Positions 34,803-44,225 of a stretch of 64,000 nucleotides of DNA are shown one piece after another. The notes beneath the pieces are model-generated. The model was not told where the DNA came from. It saw only the letters and a program-made list of their open reading frames with translations, and did no database searches. A program made the translations under genes and the position numbers. The stretch is from Oxalobacter formigenes (GTDB taxonomy: Bacteria > Pseudomonadota > Gammaproteobacteria > Burkholderiales > Burkholderiaceae_D), in the NCBI GenBank assembly GCA_023667225.1, contig JAMPAN010000005.1, positions 1 to 64,000 of the forward strand. Direction: 5' to 3'. Within the stretch, counting starts at the first letter, position 1. Each line of letters starts with the position of its first letter.

Positions 34803-35093
34803 TCAGACATCAACAGTAAAAGGCTTACATTTTTCCACAACATCCGCCGCACCCAAATCCACAGAAAGATAAGACTTCTCTTTCAACCTTTCCCTGATTG
34901 CCGGCAACAGACGATTTGAAGGCTGCCGGTAAGGCTTTTCCCCCTGCAGCACATCCCTGATCTGCAAATAAACATCAACAGTTTCAATCAGGCCAGCCTG
35001 TTTTGCTTCCTGCAAAACAGTATCAACCGTTTCAACATCAAGCTCACCGTCCAGCAAAGCTGACAGCTGCTCTTTTACAACCTGTTTCTCCAT
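34803..35093 (-). CDS. rseA: Short RseA-like anti-sigma-E factor
   Basis: A 96-residue protein matching only the cytoplasmic sigma-binding domain of RseA (KEQLSALLDGELD and the later IRDVLQGE). E. coli RseA has 216 residues, with a membrane segment and a periplasmic domain read by DegS and RseB; here the protein stops before any membrane segment. It starts 20 bases after rpoE. No rseB follows; the protease gene comes next. How envelope stress would reach a soluble anti-sigma is unclear. Confidence 0.75.
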   Translation of the reverse strand: MEKQVVKEQLSALLDGELDVETVDTVLQEAKQAGLIETVDVYLQIRDVLQGEKPYRQPSNRLLPAIRERLKEKSYLSVDLGAADVVEKCKPFTVDV

Positions 35094-35113
35094 CTTGAAT
35101 CAACATCTCCCTG

Positions 35114-35737
35114 TTACCAGCGTCTGGCAATATTCGTATCCAGCAAAGGACGCAACCTGACAGCAACCGCCTCCCTCGCACGAAAAATACGGCTCCTGAC
35201 AGTACCTACCGGACACGCCATTGCCATGGCAATCTCGTCATAACTTAGACCTTCAACTTCCCGTAAAAGCAAAGCCGACCTTAAATCATCCGGCAACTCA
35301 TCAATAGCCAGATGAACCGTTTGCGCTATCTGCTTTGAAGCCAAAACCGACTCAGGCGTATTGATATCCCGAAGATTCTCCCCCACGCCAAACGATTCCA
35401 CCTGCTCTGCTGTCATATCTGTTGCAGTCGGCACTTTTCTTCCCTGATTATCGAGAAAATTTCTTGCCGTATTAATCCCGATCCGATACAACCAGGTATA
35501 AAACGCGGCATCTCCCCGAAACTGATGAAGCGCACGATAAGCCTTGATAAAAGTTTCCTGCACTACATCTTCAGCCTCCGTCTGGTTATGGATAAGCCGC
35601 AAAACCAGCCGGAACAACTTTCTCTGATACTTGGATACCAAAATGCCAAAACTGCTCTTGTCGCCCTGTTTGGCCCGCTCAACAAGCAGCCGATCAATCT
35701 CTCTTTCCGTTGCCAAAATCCTATACCCTGTATCCAC
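35114..35737 (-). CDS. rpoE: RNA polymerase sigma-E factor
   Basis: A 207-residue extracytoplasmic-function sigma factor for envelope stress. Region 2 (FRLVLRLIHNQTEAEDVVQETF, AFYTWLYRIGINTA) and region 4 (LPDDLRSALLLREVEGLSYDEIA, GTVRSRIFRARE) are intact. The listed start is a GTG at 35737. A TTG at 35716 would give MATEREIDRLL, closer to the family start, so the first seven residues are doubtful. Followed by the short rseA. Confidence 0.93.
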   Translation of the reverse strand: MDTGYRILATEREIDRLLVERAKQGDKSSFGILVSKYQRKLFRLVLRLIHNQTEAEDVVQETFIKAYRALHQFRGDAAFYTWLYRIGINTARNFLDNQGRKVPTATDMTAEQVESFGVGENLRDINTPESVLASKQIAQTVHLAIDELPDDLRSALLLREVEGLSYDEIAMAMACPVGTVRSRIFRAREAVAVRLRPLLDTNIARRW

Positions 35738-35799
35738 ACAATAGCAGGAAACAGATCATTGGAGTTTCCTGATTGCAGCAAATTCAGCCAAAACTGTTT

Positions 35800-36294
35800 T
35801 CACCCTATCTCGCTCTGGCGGGCAGCCAGCCAGGAACAGGCAATATAAAGCGCCCTGAACTCAGCTTCTGTGACAGAATCATAAAAAATCAGAAAGCGCC
35901 TTTCTCCGGCCGCTGCCGAATGCAATCTCAGCAAAAGCAGCATCGGCCAAATAGTTGTTCCCCTTGCCAAAGCAAACTCCTCTGTATCCAGAGCAGCCTG
36001 TTGTCCGAAAAAAGCCCGCCTGGATACATCACGTATATCTTCGCGGATACGTATTTTCCCGCTTCCGGATATATCAATCCCAAAGGTCTTTTTTTCACGA
36101 AAGTACAGAAAAATGAAAGAAAAAGCAGCTGCCAAACTAACCGCAGGCACAGCGAAACTGCCATAAAAGCTGAACGTACCAGCCAATCCTGACACGGCAA
36201 GAAAACCTGTCATCCCTGCCAGTGCTGCCATTCCCAGCACACAAACTGAAAAAAAACGGGAAGGATAAACCTGTGCCGATACAGAAAGAGACAT
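35800..36294 (-). CDS. YgfX/CptA-like membrane protein
   Basis: A 164-residue small membrane protein with two adjacent hydrophobic segments (about 15-60) followed by a polar C-terminal part (about 65-164) with FLIFYDSVTEAEFRALYIACSW. The opening MSLSVSAQVYPSR and the two-helix layout resemble the YgfX/CptA family. The ATG at 36294 or the one at 36303 is the likely start; the ATG at 36345 lies inside the fabF terminator. It sits between fabF and rpoE, as in related bacteria. Function is tentative. Confidence 0.55.
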   Translation of the reverse strand: MSLSVSAQVYPSRFFSVCVLGMAALAGMTGFLAVSGLAGTFSFYGSFAVPAVSLAAAFSFIFLYFREKKTFGIDISGSGKIRIREDIRDVSRRAFFGQQAALDTEEFALARGTTIWPMLLLLRLHSAAAGERRFLIFYDSVTEAEFRALYIACSWLAARQSEIG

Positions 36295-36332
36295 CACTCC
36301 CATCCTGGATAACACACCACGCTCAAAAAAAA

Positions 36333-36364
36333 AAACGCCATTCATTGAATAATGAATGGCGTTT
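36333..36364 (-). terminator. Intrinsic terminator of fabF
   Basis: A 14-bp perfect stem (36333-36346 with 36351-36364) and 4-base loop, followed on the minus strand by eight T (36332-36325). It lies 20 bases after the fabF stop and separates the fatty-acid genes from the ygfX-rpoE unit. Confidence 0.9.
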
Positions 36365-36384
36365 ACGGCATCGCAGTCTCCCTG

Positions 36385-37632
36385 TCATATCTTGCCAAAC
36401 AGCAATGAACCGTTTGTACCGCCAAAACCAAACGAATTTTTCAGGGCATACCTGATTTTGCTGTCCCTTGCCGTATTGGGGCAATAATCCAGATCACATT
36501 GCGGATCCTGATTGAAAATATTGATGGTAGGCGGTATTACCTGGTTATGAATAGCCAGCACAGTAATCACAGCTTCCAGGCCGCCCGCACCGCCAAGCAA
36601 ATGACCAAACATGGACTTCGACGAACTGACCACCACTTTTTTGGCATGATTCCCCAGCGTACGCTTCAGTGCCACCGTTTCGGCCATATCGCCCAGCGGC
36701 GTTGATGTCCCATGTGCGTTGACATAATCAACTTCATCCGGATTAATGCCCGCATCATTTAGCGCATTCAGCATACAGCTGCTTGCACCGCTGCCATCTT
36801 CCAGCGGTGCCGTCATATGATTGGCATCCGCACTCATGCCAAAACCAACCAGCTCGGCATAAATCTTCGCACCGCGCGCCTTGGCATGCTCATACTCTTC
36901 CAGCACTAAAACACCGCCGCCTTCGCCAAGGACAAAACCATCACGATCCCTGTCCCAGGGACGGGATGCTGTCGCCGGATCATCATTTCGGGTTGAAAGC
37001 GCCCGAGCCGATGCAAAGCCACCAATCCCCAAAGGAGATATTGTCGATTCGGCCCCACCGGCAATCATGACATCAGCATCGCCATAAGCAATAATCCTTC
37101 CGGCAAAACCAATACAGTGCAAACCGGTTGAACAAGCTGTCACAATCGAAAGATTAGGTCCCTTCATCCCGTAACGGATAGAAAGGAATCCCGAAATCAT
37201 ATTGATAATGGAAGCCGGGACAAAAAACGGACTGATCCGGCGGGGTCCCCGCTTGGTCATTTCCTCATGTGTGCGCTCAATCATGGGCAGTCCGCCAATA
37301 CCGGAACCGATATTGATGCCAATCCGGCGGGCATTTTCCTCCGTCACTTCCAGGCCGCTGTCTTCAATGGCCTGAATGCCTGCTGCCATGCCATAATGGA
37401 TAAAAGTATCCATATGACGCGCTTCCTTGGCCGGAATATAATCTTCCAGACGGAAGTCCCTGACTTCACAGGCGAAAGTCGTGCTGAAAGCAGATGCATC
37501 AAAACGGGTGATAGGCCCGATGCCGGATTTCCCGGCAGTTACCGCACTCCACATATCGGCAACGTTATTTCCTACGGGCGAAACGCATCCCAGGCCGGTA
37601 ATAACGACCCTGCGTTGTCGTGTACGGCTCAA
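36385..37632 (-). CDS. fabF: 3-oxoacyl-ACP synthase II
   Basis: A 415-residue condensing enzyme that elongates fatty acyl chains with malonyl-ACP. The catalytic Cys167 is in VTACSTGLH, and the two His are in NAHGTSTP and [11 protein letters not shown]. The start is a TTG at 37632, supported by AAGGAG seven bases upstream. It follows acpP by 26 bases and ends at a strong terminator. Confidence 0.96.
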   Translation of the reverse strand: MSRTRQRRVVITGLGCVSPVGNNVADMWSAVTAGKSGIGPITRFDASAFSTTFACEVRDFRLEDYIPAKEARHMDTFIHYGMAAGIQAIEDSGLEVTEENARRIGINIGSGIGGLPMIERTHEEMTKRGPRRISPFFVPASIINMISGFLSIRYGMKGPNLSIVTACSTGLHCIGFAGRIIAYGDADVMIAGGAESTISPLGIGGFASARALSTRNDDPATASRPWDRDRDGFVLGEGGGVLVLEEYEHAKARGAKIYAELVGFGMSADANHMTAPLEDGSGASSCMLNALNDAGINPDEVDYVNAHGTSTPLGDMAETVALKRTLGNHAKKVVVSSSKSMFGHLLGGAGGLEAVITVLAIHNQVIPPTINIFNQDPQCDLDYCPNTARDSKIRYALKNSFGFGGTNGSLLFGKI

Positions 37633-37658
37633 ACTGTTCTCCTTGAATATATTCGAAA

Positions 37659-37898
37659 TTACGACTGCATATTGGCAGTGGCATAATCAACGGCCTGTTT
37701 CACCGTTGTAATCTTTTCAGCCTGCTCATCGGGAATCTCGATTTCAAACTCGTCTTCCAGAGCCATAACAAGCTCGACTGTATCGAGCGAATCTGCGCCC
37801 AGATCATCAACAAAAGATGATTCCAGCTTAATCTCGTCTTCAGCAACACCCAGTTGCTCCGCAACAATTTTCTTCACACGTTGTTCGATATCGGACAT
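37659..37898 (-). CDS. acpP: Acyl carrier protein
   Basis: A 79-residue acidic carrier whose Ser37 in [10 protein letters not shown] is phosphopantetheinylated. Very acidic, with the usual four-helix pattern. TGGAG lies upstream of the ATG. It has its own candidate promoter in the 154-base gap after fabG, which fits its high cellular demand. Confidence 0.98.
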   Translation of the reverse strand: MSDIEQRVKKIVAEQLGVAEDEIKLESSFVDDLGADSLDTVELVMALEDEFEIEIPDEQAEKITTVKQAVDYATANMQS

Positions 37899-37948
37899 TT
37901 ATTGGCTCCAGTTATAAAATGATTGGTAAGGGAAAATGAAATACGCGC

Positions 37949-37957
37949 ATTTTAGCA
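37949..37957 (-). promoter_or_regulatory. Extended -10 promoter for acpP
   Basis: Minus-strand TGCTAAAAT (37957-37949) forms an extended -10 about 50 bases before the acpP ATG. A second -10-like TATAAT lies at 38017-38012. Neither has a strong -35. Confidence 0.4.
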
Positions 37958-38052
37958 AGTTTGCGCCTGAAAGTTTATTCAGCGGTCTTTTGTTTGCAAA
38001 GTCGAGAGTTAATTATAGTAAAAAAAGCCGGAAAAAATCACGCTGGCAACCA

Positions 38053-38808
38053 TCAATTCATGAACATGCCGCCATTTACATGCAAAACAGCGCCGGTAAT
38101 ATAAGATGCCTGCGGCGATGCCAAAAAAGCTGCGGCATAAGCAACATCTTCCGGAGCGCCAAAGCGTCCAAGCGGAACCTGCCGCAACAGGCCAGCCGTT
38201 TGTTCTTCCGTCAGCTGACTGGTCATATCGGTACTGATAAATCCGGGAGCAATACAATTAACCGTAACGCCGCGATTGCCCAGTTCACGTGCCAGCGCAC
38301 GGCTCATCCCCTCTACAGCGGCTTTGGAAGCAGCATAATTCATCTGGCCTGCATTGCCCATTGAACCGACAACCGATGTAATATTGATAATCCGGCCATC
38401 CCGCTGTTTCATCATACCGCGCAATACAGCCCTGGAAAGTCGGGAAACGGCATGTAAATTCACTTCCAGCACCCTGTCCCACTCTTCATCTTTCATGCGC
38501 ATTGCCAGATTATCCTGCGTAATGCCTGCATTATTGACCAGAATATGAATTGCAGCATAGGCCTTTTGCACCTCTTCAATCACAGTGCGGCAGCGGTCAG
38601 CCTGGCTTACATCCAACACAACGCCTCTTCCGGCATCCGGCCGAATATGGCCCAACGCCTCGGTAATAGCAACGGCACCAGCTTCCGAAGTTGCTGTTCC
38701 CACGACAGTTGCCCCCTGGCGCGCCAGTTCCAGCGCAATAGCGTGGCCAATCCCGCGCGAAGCGCCGGTAACAAAAGCAACCTTTCCATCCAGCATTCCA
38801 GCACTCAT
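38053..38808 (-). CDS. fabG: 3-oxoacyl-ACP reductase
   Basis: A 251-residue short-chain dehydrogenase that reduces 3-oxoacyl-ACP with NADPH. It shows the TGASRGIGHAIA nucleotide site, VNNAG, and the catalytic Ser145, Tyr158 and Lys162 (NITSVVG, MNYAASK). The ATG at 38808 overlaps the fabD stop by 4 bases; the longer frame starting at 38919 lies inside fabD. Confidence 0.96.
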   Translation of the reverse strand: MSAGMLDGKVAFVTGASRGIGHAIALELARQGATVVGTATSEAGAVAITEALGHIRPDAGRGVVLDVSQADRCRTVIEEVQKAYAAIHILVNNAGITQDNLAMRMKDEEWDRVLEVNLHAVSRLSRAVLRGMMKQRDGRIINITSVVGSMGNAGQMNYAASKAAVEGMSRALARELGNRGVTVNCIAPGFISTDMTSQLTEEQTAGLLRQVPLGRFGAPEDVAYAAAFLASPQASYITGAVLHVNGGMFMN

Positions 38809-39737
38809 TTCAACGTCTCCAGCACCTTTTCCAAAGAAGCCTGATCGACAATAGCCTCTCCCGTAATTGAATTGTCTATCCGGCGGCAAAGCCCGGCCAA
38901 CACCTTGCCTGGCCCGCACTCCACGATATGGGTAATCCCCATCAAAGCCATTTTCCTGATTGTTTCAACCCACCTTACCGAACTGGCAACCTGTCTGACC
39001 AGCGCATCCTTAATTGCCTCCGGCTCATTCAGAATAGCCACATCCACATTGTTTATCAAGGGAATACTCGGCACAGAAAAAGTCAACCCTGCCATATACT
39101 CCGCCAAACGCTCGGAAGCCGGCGACAAAAGCGAGGAATGAAAAGGAGCGGAAACCGGCAACATAATTGCTCTCTTGGCACCTCTGGCCTTTGCAGCCGC
39201 ACAAGCCCGTTCCAGCGCCCCCTTATGGCCGGCAATCACCAGTTGCGCAGGCGCATTAAAATTGGCAGGTTCAACCACTTCGCCTTCTGCCGCTTCCGAA
39301 CAGGCTGCAATCACATCCTCATCGGAAAGCCCCAAAATAGCAGCCATCCCTCCCTGCCCTACAGGAACAGCCTCCTGCATAGCCTGAGCACGAAAACGCA
39401 CCAGCCGCACAGCATCGGCAAAAGGAATCACTCCAGCAGCAACCAGGGCAGAAAATTCTCCCAGACTATGGCCTGCCACCACTTCCGGTCTGGCACCGCC
39501 GGCAGCAATCCAGGCGCGGTAAAAAGCAACCGAAGCACTTAGCATCACCGGCTGGGTATTGGTCGTCAAATCAAGAGCTTCCTTTGGCCCCTCGGCAATC
39601 AACCGGGCAATATCCATCTGGATAGCATCAGATGCTTCTGCCAGCGTCTCTGAAACCACCGGATTGCCGGCAAAGCCATTAAGCATTCCAACTGCCTGGG
39701 AACCCTGCCCAGGGAAAACAAAAGCAAATTTAGGCAT
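38805..39737 (-). CDS. fabD: Malonyl-CoA:ACP transacylase
   Basis: A 310-residue enzyme that loads malonate onto ACP for chain elongation. It has the FPGQGSQAVGM opening, the nucleophile Ser91 in AGHSLGEFSAL, the arginine-containing VRFRAQAMQEA, and the catalytic His in SAPFHSSLL. It follows fabH after about 50 bases and is coupled to fabG. Confidence 0.96.
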   Translation of the reverse strand: MPKFAFVFPGQGSQAVGMLNGFAGNPVVSETLAEASDAIQMDIARLIAEGPKEALDLTTNTQPVMLSASVAFYRAWIAAGGARPEVVAGHSLGEFSALVAAGVIPFADAVRLVRFRAQAMQEAVPVGQGGMAAILGLSDEDVIAACSEAAEGEVVEPANFNAPAQLVIAGHKGALERACAAAKARGAKRAIMLPVSAPFHSSLLSPASERLAEYMAGLTFSVPSIPLINNVDVAILNEPEAIKDALVRQVASSVRWVETIRKMALMGITHIVECGPGKVLAGLCRRIDNSITGEAIVDQASLEKVLETLK

Positions 39738-39790
39738 GCGAAACTTTTCTGTTACTCAGGTTTACATTAATTAAAAAATATTCCTTCAGC

Positions 39791-40777
39791 TTACATTTTT
39801 GCCAGAACAGCACCCCAGGTCAAACCGCCGCCTAAAGCAACCATCAATACCTTCTGCCCAGGCCGGACACGACCGTCACGAACCGCCGTGTCCAGAGCAA
39901 GTGGAATAGAGGCAGCCGAAGTATTGCCATGTCGATCAACCGTCTCAACCACATGATCGCCGGGAATCCCCATTTTCCTTGCCGAGCTATGCATAATGCG
40001 GATATTGGCCTGATGAGGAATCAGCCAGTCCACCTCCGAAGTCGGCGTACCGGTCATCTCCAGCACCTCCAGGCCAACCTTGTCCATCAGCGTAACAGCA
40101 AGCTTGTATACAGCCGTGCCATCCATGTAAAGAAAAGCCTGCCCATCTACAGCGCCATTACCCAGTTTGCCTGTAATACAAAGAACATCCCCATAAGAAC
40201 CATCTGCATGAAGACGCGTTCCAAGGATACCCGGCTCATCAGAAGCCGAGACAAGCACAGCGCCTGCACCATCTCCAAACAAAACACAGGTTGTACGATC
40301 CTGAAAATTCAGAATACGCGAATAAACTTCAGCGCCAATAACCAGAACCTTCCTGTAAACGCCGGAACGGATAAAACTGTCGGCAACAGTCAAGGCATAA
40401 ATAAAACCGCTGCACACTGCCTGAACATCCATGGCGGCACAACCATTTTGAATCCCCAGTTTCTTCTGTATCACACTGGCCGTATTGGGAAATCCGCCCA
40501 AAAAATCCGGCGTGGCAGTTGCCACAATCACCATATCGACATCACCGGGGTCAACCTGCGCCATTTCCAGCGCTTTTTTGGCTGCTTCCACACCCAGGTC
40601 GCTTGAATAGACGCCGTGATCAGCAAAATGCCGGGCAGCAATACCGCTGCGCGAACGAATCCACTCGTCGGAAGTTTCCACACCGTTTTTGGCCAGCATG
40701 TCAACCAGCTCTTCATTGGGAACACGCCTCGGCGGCAGATAACTCCCCGTTCCGATTATTTTCGCATACACTGTCAT
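39791..40777 (-). CDS. fabH: 3-oxoacyl-ACP synthase III
   Basis: A 328-residue enzyme starting fatty-acid synthesis by condensing acetyl-CoA with malonyl-ACP. The triad is visible: Cys122 in AVCSGF, His in [10 protein letters not shown] and Asn in [10 protein letters not shown]. Its ATG overlaps the plsX stop by 4 bases. Confidence 0.96.
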   Translation of the reverse strand: MTVYAKIIGTGSYLPPRRVPNEELVDMLAKNGVETSDEWIRSRSGIAARHFADHGVYSSDLGVEAAKKALEMAQVDPGDVDMVIVATATPDFLGGFPNTASVIQKKLGIQNGCAAMDVQAVCSGFIYALTVADSFIRSGVYRKVLVIGAEVYSRILNFQDRTTCVLFGDGAGAVLVSASDEPGILGTRLHADGSYGDVLCITGKLGNGAVDGQAFLYMDGTAVYKLAVTLMDKVGLEVLEMTGTPTSEVDWLIPHQANIRIMHSSARKMGIPGDHVVETVDRHGNTSAASIPLALDTAVRDGRVRPGQKVLMVALGGGLTWGAVLAKM

Positions 40778-41877
40778 GCCGATTTCTGCCCCTGTCTTTC
40801 CACAACACCGGCATCATTTCCGCTTTCGGCTTTTTGCAGAAATTCAGCCATCATGGTTGATATACGCAATATCACATTACTGTTAACCGCATCATAAGCC
40901 CGCCGGATGGCACATTCAAAGGCAAAAACATCCGCGCTGCCGTGACTTTTAAACACCAGTCCCCGCAAACCCAGAAGACTTGCGCCGTTAAAGCGTGAAG
41001 GATTCAGCCTTTCGCGGATAGAACGAAGCGCACGGCTTGCCAGCAAAGCTCCCAGCATCGTCAGCAGATTACGCTTAAATTCCGAGACCAGCACATTTCT
41101 GAAAAAGCGGCCCAGCCCCTCAACCGACTTCAGCGTCACATTACCGACAAATCCATCGCAGACAATCACATCGCAGGTTCCCTCAAACAGATCATTGCCT
41201 TCCACATTGCCCAGATAATTCAACGCCCCTTTCTGAGCCTCTTCCTTAAGCAATTCCCCCGCGTTTTTGACCATCTCATTTCCCTTGATCTCTTCCGTGC
41301 CCACATTAAGCAGGCCCACACGCGGCCTGGGATTACCTTCCACAGCGGAAAAAAGCAAAGAACCCATAATGGCAAACTGATGCAGATGCTCTGCCTCACA
41401 ATTGACATTGGCGCCCAAATCCAGCGCATAAGTCGGTCCGCCTTTTTGATTTGGCAAAATCGCGCAAATAGCCGGACGGTCAACACCAGGCAGGGTTTTC
41501 AGAATATAACGGGAAACCGCCATCAGTGCGCCTGTATTGCCTGCTGAAACACAAGCCTGCGCTTCCCCTGTTTTAACCTGCTCAATCGCAACCCGCATGG
41601 AGGAATCCCGCTTTTTTCGCAAGGCAATTTCAAGGGGATCATCCATTTTCACGATTTCTGTCGCATTCTTGACAGAAATACGCGGATGGTTTTCTGCACG
41701 CCACTTTTTGAGATGCTCTGCAATCTGGTCTTGCAGGCCAACCAGAATCAGTTCGGCATCAGGCACTTTTCCAAGAAAAGCCAGGCATGCCGGAATAGTG
41801 ACCGGCAACCCATGATCGCCGCCCATACAGTCAATCGAAATTTTTATTCTGCCTGATTCGCTCTGAGCCACGCCCAT
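40774..41877 (-). CDS. plsX: Phosphate acyltransferase PlsX
   Basis: A 367-residue enzyme making acyl-phosphate from acyl-ACP for phospholipid synthesis. It shows the [11 protein letters not shown] opening, [15 protein letters not shown], and [14 protein letters not shown] start at the ATG at 41877; a TTG at 41901 would add eight residues. rpmF-plsX-fabH-fabD-fabG-acpP-fabF is the classic lipid cluster. Confidence 0.95.
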   Translation of the reverse strand: MGVAQSESGRIKISIDCMGGDHGLPVTIPACLAFLGKVPDAELILVGLQDQIAEHLKKWRAENHPRISVKNATEIVKMDDPLEIALRKKRDSSMRVAIEQVKTGEAQACVSAGNTGALMAVSRYILKTLPGVDRPAICAILPNQKGGPTYALDLGANVNCEAEHLHQFAIMGSLLFSAVEGNPRPRVGLLNVGTEEIKGNEMVKNAGELLKEEAQKGALNYLGNVEGNDLFEGTCDVIVCDGFVGNVTLKSVEGLGRFFRNVLVSEFKRNLLTMLGALLASRALRSIRERLNPSRFNGASLLGLRGLVFKSHGSADVFAFECAIRRAYDAVNSNVILRISTMMAEFLQKAESGNDAGVVERQGQKSA

Positions 41878-41977
41878 ACGGATTTTCGATCCGTCCTCCA
41901 ACGGTTTTCAGTCTGAAATAACACGAAATGGCGCACGGTTCATATCCGTTGCGCCATCCTTAAAAACAACCGGATGA

Positions 41978-42160
41978 TTATTCATCATCCTTTGTTTTCA
42001 TGACCTTTTTGCCGCGATAATAACCATTCGGGCTGACATGATGACGGCGATGTTTCTCACCGGATGTCGGTTCAATCGACAAATTGGGAACATCAAGCGC
42101 GTCGTGGGAACGATGCATACCCCTTTTCGACGGTGATTTTTTATTTTGTTGGACTGCCAT
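41978..42160 (-). CDS. rpmF: 50S ribosomal protein L32
   Basis: A 60-residue basic ribosomal protein: [20 protein letters not shown] and the [20 protein letters not shown] tail are diagnostic. No CxxC zinc motif is seen, as in other proteobacterial L32. It sits between yceD and plsX. Confidence 0.97.
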   Translation of the reverse strand: MAVQQNKKSPSKRGMHRSHDALDVPNLSIEPTSGEKHRRHHVSPNGYYRGKKVMKTKDDE

Positions 42161-42247
42161 AAATTACTCCTGATTCAAAATTTCGAAAATTCTAACACAT
42201 TCATGCCGTCATATTACGGAAATTCCGTTTTCCCTTTTCCCTGATAT

Positions 42248-42760
42248 TCAATTACTTTTACCGTTTCCCGCCTTCAGATTTTCCAATATGGCAAAAGGCG
42301 ATTCAGGCCTGATCTCCTCAAACGAAGCCGTGTTTTCCGGACAAACATCGTGCCGCGGAGACAAAGGCAACGTCAGCAAAACCTCATCTTCCACCAGCAC
42401 CAGCACATCCATTCCTTTTTCCCTTACAATCACCTCTGTCGGATCCTCAGGGTCCAGCCCGTCTTCCACCTCATCGGCCTCTTCTTCATTTCCAGCCAGC
42501 ACGATGGCCGTTCTGGCATCCAGCGTCAGGGGAAAAGCCTCCAGACACCGCTGGCATATCAGATTAACACTGCCTGCCACTGTCAACTCAAGCAACGGAT
42601 ACCCTGACGAATGGAAACCTCCTGCCACCCTCCAGCGCAGCTCGCCTGACACATCGGCACAGACAGTTGAAAGCCGCTCCAGTTCCGCTATTTTGGCGAC
42701 CCCTTCCAGTTGCCTGCCTTCCCGGCAAAACCCGGCCGGATCATCAAGAACCGTATCCAT
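42248..42760 (-). CDS. yceD: YceD (DUF177) rRNA accumulation protein
   Basis: A 170-residue protein of the family needed for normal 23S rRNA accumulation in E. coli. It has the ICQRCLEAF CxxC segment (about 90-98) and the acidic EDEVLLTLPLSPRHD region. The ATG at 42760 (MDTVLDDP) is the likely start; longer frames are unrelated. It is cotranscribed with rpmF, the usual arrangement, and is divergent from yceF. Confidence 0.9.
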   Translation of the reverse strand: MDTVLDDPAGFCREGRQLEGVAKIAELERLSTVCADVSGELRWRVAGGFHSSGYPLLELTVAGSVNLICQRCLEAFPLTLDARTAIVLAGNEEEADEVEDGLDPEDPTEVIVREKGMDVLVLVEDEVLLTLPLSPRHDVCPENTASFEEIRPESPFAILENLKAGNGKSN

Positions 42761-42852
42761 ACAATCAAATCGGGCGTAAAACCTGCGATAATAACAACAA
42801 TACCCTGTACCAGTCAAAACATACGGATTCTTTTGTCACTTTTTTGTTTGCC

Positions 42853-43476
42853 ATGCCCTCTTTTTTATCTCCGCGCCTTATCCTCGCCTCCGGTTCTGCC
42901 TACCGCCGTGAATTGCTTGGCCGGCTGCGCCTGCCGTTTGAAACCATTGCGCCAAATATCGACGAAACACCTCATCCGTCAGAATTGCCGCAAGATACAG
43001 CTCTGCGCCTGGCATATGAAAAAGCGGCTGCTGTCGGAAAAAACCATCCCGGAGCTATCGTCATCGGCTCAGATCAGGTCGCCGCATTGGGAAACACCCC
43101 CATCGGCAAACCCGGCACTCATGAAAAAGCGCTTCGGCAACTTATAGCCATGCGCGGGAAACATGTCCTCTTCCATACCGCTTTATGCGTCTGGGATGGC
43201 AGGCAACCCGATCCTGAAAAAACAGTGCAAAAAACCACTGTGCCAACTTCTGTCACCTTCCGCCACCTGCCCGAAGCCGAACTGGATGCCTACTTGCATG
43301 CAGAACGACCCTACGACTGCGCAGGCAGCGCCAAAAATGAAGCGCTCGGCATCATCCTGCTTGAAAAAATAAAAAGCGAAGACCCCACCGCCCTGACAGG
43401 ATTACCGCTTATTGCCCTGACAACCATGCTGCGCCATTGCGGCATCCGCTTTTTTCAGGAAACCCCATCCCTATGA
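42853..43476 (+). CDS. yceF: 7-methyl-GTP pyrophosphatase (Maf/YceF family)
   Basis: A 207-residue nucleotide pyrophosphatase that hydrolyses m7GTP and related modified nucleotides. It shows LILASGSAYRRELL (phosphate site), PNIDETPH, GSDQVAALG, and CAGSAKNEALG, which point to the YceF rather than the YhdE branch. It lies back to back with yceD, as in E. coli. Its stop overlaps the next gene's ATG by 4 bases. Confidence 0.9.
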   Translation: MPSFLSPRLILASGSAYRRELLGRLRLPFETIAPNIDETPHPSELPQDTALRLAYEKAAAVGKNHPGAIVIGSDQVAALGNTPIGKPGTHEKALRQLIAMRGKHVLFHTALCVWDGRQPDPEKTVQKTTVPTSVTFRHLPEAELDAYLHAERPYDCAGSAKNEALGIILLEKIKSEDPTALTGLPLIALTTMLRHCGIRFFQETPSL

Positions 43477-44225
43477 AAACCGGCACCCTCTACCTGATTC
43501 CCGCCGCATTAGGCACGCCGGCCACCGAAGCTGATACCCTGGCCCACATTATTCCTGAAGCCGTCAAGGATACGACTGCCAGCCTCTCCTATCTGATCGC
43601 TGAAAATGCCAAATCTGCACGCGCCCATCTGAAAGAAATTGCCAAAACACGGGAACTGCGATGCCCCATCCAGCAAATCCGCATCGCCGAACTCAACGTC
43701 AAAACAGACAAAAGCATGCTTCCATCCTTGCTGGAACCCATCCTGGCAGGCCAGGATGGCGGCCTCATTTCCGAAGCAGGCGTGCCTGCCGTTGCCGATC
43801 CCGGAGCCAATCTGGTTGATCTGGCGCATCAGGCCGGCGTACCTGTTCGTCCTCTTGTCGGTCCTTCATCCATCCTGCTGGCCCTCATGGCAAGCGGACT
43901 GAACGGGCAGCGTTTTGCCTTTAACGGTTACCTGCCTGCCCGCCCGGCTGAACGTGCCAAACAAATCCGCACATTGGAAAACCGCTCCCGGAAAGAAAAA
44001 GAAACCCAGATTTTTATCGAAACCCCCTACCGGAACCAGGCGCTCATGGAAGCACTCTGCGAAAATTGCAGGCCATCCACCCGGCTGTGCCTCGCCACCG
44101 ACCTGACCCTGCCAACAGAATTCATCCAAACCGGCACTATCAGCCAATGGCAAAAAACGCTCGCGTCAAAAAGCGGCCCGGATATCCGGAAAAGACCCAG
44201 CCTTTTTCTTTTTCTGGCAAATTAG
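43473..44225 (+). CDS. RsmI-like SAM-dependent methyltransferase
   Basis: A 250-residue protein of the tetrapyrrole/RsmI methylase fold: LYLIPAALG, GGLISEAGVPAVADPGANLV and VGPSSILLALMASGL. Related to RsmI, which 2'-O-methylates C1402 of 16S rRNA, but divergent, so it is probably a paralogue of unknown target. It is translationally coupled to yceF. Its 3' end overlaps rlmJ (opposite strand) by 4 bases. Confidence 0.8.
   Translation: MKTGTLYLIPAALGTPATEADTLAHIIPEAVKDTTASLSYLIAENAKSARAHLKEIAKTRELRCPIQQIRIAELNVKTDKSMLPSLLEPILAGQDGGLISEAGVPAVADPGANLVDLAHQAGVPVRPLVGPSSILLALMASGLNGQRFAFNGYLPARPAERAKQIRTLENRSRKEKETQIFIETPYRNQALMEALCENCRPSTRLCLATDLTLPTEFIQTGTISQWQKTLASKSGPDIRKRPSLFLFLAN

Noticed and set aside
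36304..36345. Upstream ATG start for the YgfX-like gene
   Set aside because: It lies inside the fabF terminator stem and encodes a run of Phe from the T tract.
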